Positions 1-5,108 of a stretch of 6,485 nt of DNA are shown piece by piece (within the stretch, counting starts at the first letter, position 1; the number at the start of each line of letters is the position of its first letter). This stretch comes from Ignavibacteriota bacterium (GTDB lineage Bacteria > Bacteroidota > Ignavibacteria > Palsa-1295), in the NCBI GenBank assembly GCA_025357895.1, contig JANYLL010000124.1, positions 1 through 6,485 on the forward strand. The letters are read 5' to 3'. Made by a program: the position numbers and the translations under genes. The notes under the pieces were generated by a model. It had not been told where the DNA came from, ran no database searches, and was given only the letters and a program-made list of their open reading frames with translations.

Positions 1-586
1 CACGGTTCAAAGGCACTTTTAATGATCCTTTCGCTGTGACACGATAAATTTTTGGCGGCAATTCATTACCAAATTCATCATAATAGGATATATTTATCTC
101 ATTCTCATAATACGTATTGATCATCGCATATGTAAAAAAGAACTGGCTTACTCCGGTATTATAATTCGGAAAGAGCATCGCCAAATAAAACTCCCGTCCT
201 TCATTTGATAAACCATTGTGAATTGCCATTGCATGAATACTACCCCTCATCCCTAAGGAAAAATACGTTTCATTCTTATATAGATAATCACCGGGTATCT
301 GTACAATATAGGAATAAGAATTTCCTGTTCTCACGGGACCAATGGGTGCAGCGCCGTTAGGGACGGAAATTGTCACAAGATCATAGATAGTAAAATCACC
401 TTGCCAAACTACTGTGTCTCCTACGACAACATCCAACGAAACAGGAGAATAGTTGTGGCCAAGCTGATCGCCGAATTGAATGATATGCTTAATTGGGACT
501 GCAAATACAACTGATGCAGAGAAATGCACAACCATCAATGCAATTGATATAAATAGGGAGAGGATAAAATATTTATTAAATTTCAT
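1..586 (-). CDS. Secreted protein with degenerate plastocyanin-like domain (C-terminus cut by window edge)
   Basis: The frame opens with ATG at 586 and stays open for 195 codons to the window edge, so the C-terminus is missing. Residues 1-29 form a signal peptide: a basic start (MKFNK), a hydrophobic core and a likely cut after VVFA. Residues 33-122 read like a plastocyanin/azurin domain: IIQFGDQLGHNYSP, then VVVGDTVVWQGDF, IQIPGDY-type turn and FSLGMRGSI. In such domains copper is bound by one His, then Cys-x2-His-x4-Met. Here those places hold Tyr68, Asn105, Tyr108 and Met113, so only Met survives and copper binding is unlikely. From about residue 127 (SNEGREFYLAMLFPN) a second beta-rich domain starts that resembles the beginning of IgGFc-binding-like domains of large surface proteins; this is tentative. 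A type IX secretion signal could lie in the missing C-terminus. The gene follows ccmD after a 131-base gap and probably has its own promoter. Family placement is by eye; role unknown. Confidence 0.75.
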   Translation of the reverse strand, partial: MKFNKYFILSLFISIALMVVHFSASVVFAVPIKHIIQFGDQLGHNYSPVSLDVVVGDTVVWQGDFTIYDLVTISVPNGAAPIGPVRTGNSYSYIVQIPGDYLYKNETYFSLGMRGSIHAMAIHNGLSNEGREFYLAMLFPNYNTGVSQFFFTYAMINTYYENEINISYYDEFGNELPPKIYRVTAKGSLKVPLNR

Positions 587-603
587 CGAATTAAAGAATT
601 AGC

Positions 604-643
604 TATATACATGTAACATAATAGATAACGCAAAGGCTGCCAA
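604..643 (-). promoter_or_regulatory. Candidate sigma-70-like promoter for the secreted-protein gene
   Basis: On the minus strand TTGGCA (643-638, one mismatch to the TTGACA -35 box) is followed after exactly 17 bases by TATGTT (620-615, four of six matches to TATAAT). A second possible -10, TATATA, lies at 609-604. A start near 608 would leave a leader of about 22 bases before the ATG at 586. No strong Shine-Dalgarno sequence is visible in that leader. If the organism belongs to Bacteroidota proper, its promoters may follow a different consensus (TTTG and TAnnTTTG), so this remains a weak call. Confidence 0.35.
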
Positions 644-717
644 AGAGGTGCAATATGTTTAATTTTCGATAAAAGCGCCGAGGAGGGAATAAACTATTCT
701 TAAGGGGCTGAAATACC

Positions 718-843
718 TTATTTCATATTCTCCAACTTCCGCACTCTGCGATCCAACCGCATCAAAAAAGTAAAAATGCCAAGCCAGATCACTGAGGCAA
801 TAATGCCTACGACGTAGAGGGGGTGATTTTGTAGAAAGTCCAT
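718..843 (-). CDS. ccmD: CcmD-family small membrane protein
   Basis: A 41-residue reading frame starts at ATG 843 and ends with TAA at 718-720. The peptide has a short polar start (MDFLQNHPLY), one membrane helix (about residues 10-28, VVGIIASVIWLGIFTFLM) and a strongly basic, probably cytoplasmic tail (RLDRRVRKLENMK). The IWLGIF...LDRRVRKLE pattern is typical of the short CcmD-like proteins found beside ccsA/ccmC in this part of the bacterial tree. CcmD in System I cytochrome c maturation helps hold the CcmABC heme-release complex together and lets heme-loaded CcmE leave. The position 26 bases after the ccmC stop fits that role. No Shine-Dalgarno site is obvious. The gene is easy to miss because of its size. 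No clear intrinsic terminator follows it. Confidence 0.85.
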   Translation of the reverse strand: MDFLQNHPLYVVGIIASVIWLGIFTFLMRLDRRVRKLENMK

Positions 844-849
844 ATCAGG

Positions 850-880
850 TAGTCGTTAGTTTTTAGTCATTAGTCGTTAG
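850..880. repeat. TAGTC(G/A)TTAG direct-repeat cluster
   Basis: Three copies of a ten-base unit are packed together: TAGTCGTTAG at 850-859, TAGTCATTAG at 864-873 and TAGTCGTTAG at 871-880, the last two sharing TAG. The cluster fills most of the space between ccmC and ccmD and supplies the last codons and stop of ccmC (Ala-Asn-Asp-stop). Similar short TAGTCATTAG/TAGTCGTTAG strings are, from memory, common dispersed intergenic repeats in environmental genomes; that cannot be tested here. No function is assigned. Confidence 0.6.
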
Positions 881-1829
881 CAGAAAATTCTTTTCGCAAT
901 ACAATTGTATAAAGTTCTTTCATCCATAAAAAAAGCAATGTAAAAAGCAGAACATTCGTCCACAAAATATAGGTTAAGATCGGATCGGTATGCGTCTTGC
1001 CCGAAAGATTTATTATAGGCGCTTCCGTGCCGCTTGAACCGGGATGAAGGCTTTGCGTAATGCGCGGCAAAACAAAAATTAAAAATATCATCGGAAGAAA
1101 TGAGATAATATTATAAACTGCTGCGATACGCGCCTTTTTCTCCTCACCATCTTCGAGCAATGAACGGAGAAGAAAATACGCAATGTAGATCAGTAATAAA
1201 ATAAAGATCGAAGTTTCTCGCGGATCCCAATTCCAGAATGTGCCCCAGGAAAATCTCGCCCAAATGCTTCCGGTAACGGTTGCCAAAATTGTAAACATCA
1301 AACCTATAGCACTCGAAGCCCGTGCCTTAAAATCATAATCCATATTTTTGGTACGTAAGAACATTATGGAATAGATCATTGCTAGGAGAAATGCAATAAA
1401 AGCCACCATGGACATCGGAACATGGAAAAGCATATTGCGTCCGAGTTCGCCCAATCCTTGAATCAGCGGAAATGTGATTACAGGGTTAATTCTTTCTATT
1501 CTTACAACATAAAAATAATTTTCCGAAGGTAAGTAACTACAATCAGCTACAATGACGTCACCAATTTTTAGATCCTGAGTACGATCTACAAGAACTCTTT
1601 TCTCAGTCCCGTATAGATCCTTCGCATTGTAAAATTTCTTCGCAACAGAATCATAGCCCGTTGTTGTGATAGTTGCTTTCAGCGGTGTGATATTCGCAAC
1701 ATTATTCATCTTCAATGTCACGACGTCATTAAAACTTCCGCCGATCGGCGTAGCAAAGCAGACGAAGACACTCACTGCAAATAGCGCGCCGAGAAGAAGA
1801 TGATATGGTGTTGAACGAAAGAACTTCAT
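870..1829 (-). CDS. ccmC: CcmC/CcsA-family cytochrome c biogenesis protein
   Basis: This integral membrane protein handles heme for cytochrome c maturation. In System I, CcmC holds heme at the outer membrane face and passes it to the chaperone CcmE. The signature is the tryptophan-rich loop WGTFWNWDPRET (residues 195-206 of the 319-residue form). It is flanked by the two expected heme-ligand histidines: His136 in LFHVPMSM and His262 in SLHPGSSG. About six membrane segments are visible. The form is longer than E. coli CcmC (about 245 residues). Most of the excess is a loop of about 80 residues between helix 1 and helix 2 (about 30-115) that looks beta-rich and has no histidine. An in-frame ATG at 1844 would add five residues (MTNLI), but it lies inside a repeat arm, so ATG 1829 is preferred; neither has a clear ribosome site. 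The stop lies in the TAGTC repeat. Neighbours ccmB and ccmD support the System I role; CcsA is an alternative name for the same superfamily. Confidence 0.9.
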   Translation of the reverse strand: MKFFRSTPYHLLLGALFAVSVFVCFATPIGGSFNDVVTLKMNNVANITPLKATITTTGYDSVAKKFYNAKDLYGTEKRVLVDRTQDLKIGDVIVADCSYLPSENYFYVVRIERINPVITFPLIQGLGELGRNMLFHVPMSMVAFIAFLLAMIYSIMFLRTKNMDYDFKARASSAIGLMFTILATVTGSIWARFSWGTFWNWDPRETSIFILLLIYIAYFLLRSLLEDGEEKKARIAAVYNIISFLPMIFLIFVLPRITQSLHPGSSGTEAPIINLSGKTHTDPILTYILWTNVLLFTLLFLWMKELYTIVLRKEFSAND

Positions 1830-1838
1830 AATCAGATT

Positions 1839-1886
1839 TGTCATTGCGAGGAGGGCTTTATTCCGACCAACTTCCCGGCAATGACA
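1839..1886. repeat. 48-base element with TGTCATTGC / GCAATGACA inverted ends
   Basis: The left end TGTCATTGC (1839-1847) and right end GCAATGACA (1878-1886) are perfect 9-base inverted repeats around a 30-base centre that begins GAGGAGGGC. The element fills nearly all of the ccmB-ccmC junction, ending 7 bases from the ccmB stop and covering the upstream candidate start codon of ccmC at 1844. TGTCATTGCGAG-type sequences are, from memory, a widespread class of short dispersed repeats in environmental bacterial genomes. No transposase is present, so any mobility would depend on enzymes elsewhere. Confidence 0.6.
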
Positions 1887-1893
1887 CTATAAA

Positions 1894-2553
1894 TTATTCC
1901 TGCCAAATAAAATGGAAAAGTACGTAACTGACAAGTGTCACAGCTACATCAAACGAAAAAAGGATGAGAATATCTCCGCGAACTCCGATCCATGAATCAG
2001 CAACTTCCATCGTGATACGCGTTGCATCCGTCGTTGCGATCACCAGCGGCAGCAGAACGGGCAGCGCAAGAACGGGAAGCAATGCTCCTTTTTGCGAGGC
2101 ACGGGCGACGAGAGCTGATAGGATCGTCACTGTTGATGATGTTCCGATCGCTCCAAGAACAAGCTGCAAAGCGAACATCCCGATATCGCGAACGACAAAA
2201 TCACGAAAGAAAAATGCAAAGAACATTACTGCGCATAATGCAAGTGAGAAAACAAGGAGTAGATTAAAAAGATATTTGCCCCAAAAGATGTCTTCAGGTT
2301 CGGCATAGAGACGAAGCAGGAAAGATGTACCCCGTTCTTCTTCGCTGATGAACGACCGTGAAAGACCTGTTAACGCTCCAAAAAAAAGTGCGATCCAAAA
2401 CAGTGCACTCATGATGGAAGAACTCATCTGCGCACCAGGCGCAGAAAATAGGATCGTCGTCACTGTCACCAGCAAAAACATCACAACAGCACTTACGCCG
2501 AAACGCGAGCGAAGCTCAATGCGAAGATCTTTGCGAAGGATGGGGGAAATCAT
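1894..2553 (-). CDS. ccmB: Heme exporter membrane subunit CcmB
   Basis: CcmB is the membrane subunit of the CcmABC ABC-type complex, which uses ATP hydrolysis by CcmA to release heme-loaded CcmE from CcmC during cytochrome c maturation. The 219-residue length equals the family norm (about 220). The amphipathic start ISPILRKDLRIELRSRFG is the usual CcmB opening, followed by about six hydrophobic segments. Diagnostic stretches are FISEEERGTSFLLRL (residues 68-82) with the following EDIFWGKYLFN, and LLPVLALPVLLPLVIA near 158-173. The ATG at 2553 comes three bases after the methyltransferase stop, with no strong Shine-Dalgarno site, suggesting translational coupling. The ATPase gene ccmA, often directly upstream of ccmB, is not in this window; the methyltransferase occupies that position. 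Confidence 0.93.
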   Translation of the reverse strand: MISPILRKDLRIELRSRFGVSAVVMFLLVTVTTILFSAPGAQMSSSIMSALFWIALFFGALTGLSRSFISEEERGTSFLLRLYAEPEDIFWGKYLFNLLLVFSLALCAVMFFAFFFRDFVVRDIGMFALQLVLGAIGTSSTVTILSALVARASQKGALLPVLALPVLLPLVIATTDATRITMEVADSWIGVRGDILILFSFDVAVTLVSYVLFHFIWQE

Positions 2554-2556
2554 TCG

Positions 2557-3432
2557 TTATTCTTTAATTGCTGTAAGGAATGCCTCTGAAAATAATCGTA
2601 CCGTATTTTTCCCCTCTATTTTAGGTTTCATAAAAGAAATGAAAGCTTCTTTTTCGGTTTCGGAAAGCGATTTGTTCACAACTTCTTCTAACGATATTGC
2701 ATTAGGATTAGGTGCAGATTGGTAGAACATTTCCCAACTCTTTATTCCCGGATCCCTTTTTGAATATGCCTTAATCATCATATCAATATCCATGAATCCT
2801 GCTTCTCCCATGAGTCTGAAGAGATCGTCTTCATCAAAATTCATCATTGGATCAGAACTATCATTTTTCTGTAGATAAGCTGTACTGATTTTTTCCCACA
2901 ACGCTTTAATTGGAGTTATATCATATCCATAAACGGTATTCTTTGGCTTATGACGATTGACAAAAATATTAATCGGTTCGAAAAAAGAGATCCTGCCTCC
3001 TGATCTTAGCACACGATGAAATTCTTTGAAACAAGCGAGTTTCTCATTAATATAGATCAGTACCGACCGGAAAATAATTACATCAATACTGCTATCTTCG
3101 ATTGAACTGAGATTTTCGGCAAGGGCAACGATAAATTCGGCAGGATTAGGGTTTGGGATCGAGCTATAAATTTCTTTACAGGCCGCTACACAATCGGAGG
3201 AAACATCCAAAAAGATCACTTTGCCTTGGGCGCTAACTTTTTCCAATGCGGCAAAACCCAGAAAGCCATCACCCGTTCCGATATCAAGAACCGTATCACC
3301 TTCATGTATGGAAGCGGATTCGAGCACTTTATTCCGGATCTGATTCAATTGCACCATCGCGCCTTCGGCGATCTTCTTATCGCCTCCGAAACGTCGGTTC
3401 ACGATCCAATCAAGCCATTTATCGTTTGCCAT
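2557..3432 (-). CDS. Class I SAM-dependent methyltransferase, substrate unknown
   Basis: The predicted 291-residue soluble protein transfers a methyl group from S-adenosylmethionine to an unidentified acceptor. The Rossmann-fold marks are clear: motif I VLDIGTGDGF (residues 48-57), the acidic end of strand 2 VIFLDVSSD (72-80), AENLSSIEDSSIDVII (105-120) for motifs II-III, and the post-motif FHRVLRSGGRISFFEP (138-153). The N-terminal cap (NDKWLDWIVNRRFGGDKK) and the C-terminal 130 residues, with YGYDITPIKALW and a helical end, are outside the core and probably set substrate choice; I cannot name it. The start at ATG 3432 is favoured because it overlaps the nnr stop as TAATG and has GGAG seven bases upstream. 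A longer frame from 3498 would overlap nnr by 67 bases and adds an unfamiliar N-terminus. Coupling to nnr and ccmB suggests co-expression but does not reveal the substrate. Confidence 0.85.
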   Translation of the reverse strand: MANDKWLDWIVNRRFGGDKKIAEGAMVQLNQIRNKVLESASIHEGDTVLDIGTGDGFLGFAALEKVSAQGKVIFLDVSSDCVAACKEIYSSIPNPNPAEFIVALAENLSSIEDSSIDVIIFRSVLIYINEKLACFKEFHRVLRSGGRISFFEPINIFVNRHKPKNTVYGYDITPIKALWEKISTAYLQKNDSSDPMMNFDEDDLFRLMGEAGFMDIDMMIKAYSKRDPGIKSWEMFYQSAPNPNAISLEEVVNKSLSETEKEAFISFMKPKIEGKNTVRLFSEAFLTAIKE

Positions 3433-3443
3433 TAATTTGCTCC
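3430..3443 (-). promoter_or_regulatory. Coupled stop/start with Shine-Dalgarno (nnr to methyltransferase)
   Basis: The nnr stop TAA (3434-3432) and the methyltransferase start ATG (3432-3430) share one base, giving TAATG. GGAG at 3443-3440, inside the last nnr codons (Gly-Ala-Asn), sits seven bases before the ATG, an ideal Shine-Dalgarno spacing. This is the clearest ribosome binding site seen in the window and decides the methyltransferase start. It implies that ribosomes finishing nnr re-initiate on the methyltransferase. Confidence 0.75.
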
Positions 3444-5009
3444 AAAAACCTTCAAAGCCTCCGGTAAATATTTGTTTATATCCGTGGCTGTCATGCATTC
3501 CTCCGTCAATTCCTCAGCTGCCAAATCACCCGCTAAGCCATGTAGATAGCCTGCAAAAAGAACAGATTTAAAAACACCCTTTCCCTGTGCAATTATTCCT
3601 GCGATCATCCCTGCCAACACATCCCCTGCTCCGGCAGTTGCCATGCCGGGATTGCCGGTGGAATTGATGAAAATATTTCCATCGGCAGATGCGATAATTG
3701 TCGGCGCGCCTTTTAGAACAAGAATAACATTATTTTTCGCCGCAAATTTTCTTGCAAGATTTATTTTATCTTTTTCTACTTCTTGCCATTTCATATCGAG
3801 CATTTGAGCGAACTCACCTATATGCGGCGTGAGAATTGTCGGAGCTTTTCTATCTCTGAGTGCGCGCTTATTTTTCGCGAGACCTACAAGTGCGCCGCCA
3901 TCGAGAATGATCGGCTTCTTTATTTTTTCGAGAAGGTGAAGAACAAGTTCGTTGACTTCATCAGTCGGTAGCCATCCCGATCCGCAATGAACGACCGTTG
4001 CCTTTGAAAGCAGATGCGATAATTTCTTAAAACTCTTTGCAAGCGGTAAGCTATTTTCATCTTCGGGCAATCCGAACGTCATGATCTCCGGAATTGCCGA
4101 GGCCACAATAGCCCTCTGAGATTCCGGAGTTGCAACGGAAACAAGTCCGCAGCCTGAGCGAAGCGCTGCACGTGCTGCCATGATTGCTGCACCCGTCATG
4201 CCATAAGAACCTGAAATCGAAAGCACATGTCCGTAATCAAACTTCGAGCTTACCATTTTTCTCTCGGAGAAAAACCAGTCAAAGTCTGAGGCTTCTAAAA
4301 AATATGTCTTACAGGTCTTAGATGATTTATAAGCCGCGCCTAACGATGCTATTGAAATTTCACCTACAAGATCAGGAGCATGTTGCAAATAATATCCCTG
4401 CTTGAGAGCACCCATTGCAACAGTGCGGTCAGCATTTACTGCAACAGGAATTTTATTCTCGAAAGTCTCAACTGCTCCTGTATCAGAGTCTAAACCTGTT
4501 GGAACATCGATTGATAATATTTTTGCATTGAAATGTTCTTGCAATGAAATGATATCCATCACTGCTTCTTTTGATCTTCCTCTTAATGGTCCTGAGGCAC
4601 CTGTTCCAAGAATTGCATCAACGATAATCTCCACTTGAATATGTGCGACAAAATGTGTATCTCCAAGAGGATAGTGAATAATATTTTCTTTCGGAACGAG
4701 GGCTTTTAAAATCTTTAATTGCTGTGCTGCATCTGGCGAGAGTTCTTTAACCGTACCTGCAATAAAAACAAATACTTCTAGTCCATTTTCATTCAAAAGT
4801 CTTGCAAGAGCGAGACCATCACCGCCATTATTTCCATTTCCGCAGAAAATGAGAACTGCTTTGCCATCAAGTTCGTCAAGCCAATTTTCGATTGCATCCA
4901 TCGCTCCGCGAGCGGCATTCTCCATCAGCACCAGCGATGGAATGCCAAGCTTCGTGATGAGATATTCATCGAAGGCGCGGGATTCGGCAGATGTTAGTAT
5001 TGGGAGCAT
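3432..5009 (-). CDS. nnr: Bifunctional NAD(P)H-hydrate epimerase / ADP-dependent NAD(P)H-hydrate dehydratase
   Basis: This enzyme repairs damaged cofactor: the N-terminal YjeF domain interconverts R- and S-NAD(P)HX and the C-terminal kinase-like domain dehydrates S-NAD(P)HX back to NAD(P)H using ADP. With ATG 5009 the protein has 525 residues, close to E. coli Nnr (515). Epimerase marks: MENAARGA (29-36), FCGNGNNGGDGLALAR (55-70), VDAILGTGASG (130-140), SIDVPTGLDSDTG (166-178) and the TVAMGALKQGY strand. Dehydratase marks: GSYGMTGAAIMAARAALRSG (267-286), LTPHIGEFAQML (393-404), VLKGAPTIIA (431-440) and NSTGNPGMATAGAGDVLAG (449-467) with the catalytic Asp463. Two usually well-kept spots differ: the GPGLG-type loop reads CGSGW (342-346) and the DADAL-type site reads DGGAL (370-374). 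The in-frame ATG at 5060 adds 17 residues (RGLKPCAYQ...) encoded by a palindromic repeat, so it is rejected. It lies downstream of nuoN and is coupled to the methyltransferase. Confidence 0.93.
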   Translation of the reverse strand: MLPILTSAESRAFDEYLITKLGIPSLVLMENAARGAMDAIENWLDELDGKAVLIFCGNGNNGGDGLALARLLNENGLEVFVFIAGTVKELSPDAAQQLKILKALVPKENIIHYPLGDTHFVAHIQVEIIVDAILGTGASGPLRGRSKEAVMDIISLQEHFNAKILSIDVPTGLDSDTGAVETFENKIPVAVNADRTVAMGALKQGYYLQHAPDLVGEISIASLGAAYKSSKTCKTYFLEASDFDWFFSERKMVSSKFDYGHVLSISGSYGMTGAAIMAARAALRSGCGLVSVATPESQRAIVASAIPEIMTFGLPEDENSLPLAKSFKKLSHLLSKATVVHCGSGWLPTDEVNELVLHLLEKIKKPIILDGGALVGLAKNKRALRDRKAPTILTPHIGEFAQMLDMKWQEVEKDKINLARKFAAKNNVILVLKGAPTIIASADGNIFINSTGNPGMATAGAGDVLAGMIAGIIAQGKGVFKSVLFAGYLHGLAGDLAAEELTEECMTATDINKYLPEALKVFGAN

Positions 5010-5023
5010 AGGCTTTATGTATT

Positions 5024-5098
5024 GGTAGGCGCAAGGCTTTAGCCCGCGAGAATTTTTCATCTTGCAATGCGTTTGCGGGTTAAAGCCCTGCGCCTACC
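5024..5098. repeat. Long imperfect palindrome (GGTAGGCGCA...GCGCCTACC) between nuoN and nnr
   Basis: Two 24-base arms, 5024-5047 (begins GGTAGGCGCAAGGCTTTAG) and 5075-5098 (ends AAAGCCCTGCGCCTACC), are inverted copies matching at 22 of 24 positions around a 27-base loop. One mismatch becomes a G-U pair in RNA of either strand. The element fills most of the 99-base gap between nuoN and nnr. Both arms translate to GLKPCAY in one frame, which creates the false upstream start of nnr at 5060. GTAGGCGCAGGGCTTTA-like palindromes are, from memory, common dispersed REP-like repeats, in other genomes sometimes linked to REP-associated transposases; none is present here. There is no T-run after the stem, so it is not a standard intrinsic terminator, though it could affect RNA stability. 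Confidence 0.8.
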
Positions 5099-5108
5099 GG
5101 AGATTTAT

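Noticed and set aside
679..687. CGAGGAGGG shared with the element at 1847-1855
   Set aside because: The match is only nine bases and the flanks differ, so a second repeat copy cannot be supported.
687..699. Small hairpin GAATA-AAC-TATTC after ccmD as a terminator
   Set aside because: Five AT-rich pairs with no GC stem and no adjacent T-run on the minus strand are too weak to call.
1964..2308. Plus-strand open frame of 114 codons opposite ccmB
   Set aside because: It is the antisense shadow of a confidently identified gene, with a low-complexity Arg/Ser/Thr-rich product and no recognisable domain.
2348..2725. Plus-strand open frame of 125 codons opposite the ccmB start and methyltransferase end
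   Set aside because: It runs antisense across two well-supported genes and their junction, without a domain or ribosome site.
3433..3498. N-terminal extension of the methyltransferase from ATG 3498 (313 residues)
   Set aside because: It would overlap nnr by 67 bases in another frame, whereas ATG 3432 forms TAATG with the nnr stop and has GGAG seven bases upstream.
5010..5060. N-terminal extension of nnr from ATG 5060 (542 residues)
   Set aside because: The extra 17 residues are encoded by the palindromic repeat, are unlike Nnr N-termini, and the ATG at 5009 gives the usual MLPILTSAESRAFD start.
5024..5098. Intrinsic terminator between nuoN and nnr
   Set aside because: The stem is long, but the loop is 27 bases and no T-run follows on the minus strand; a repeat element is a better description.
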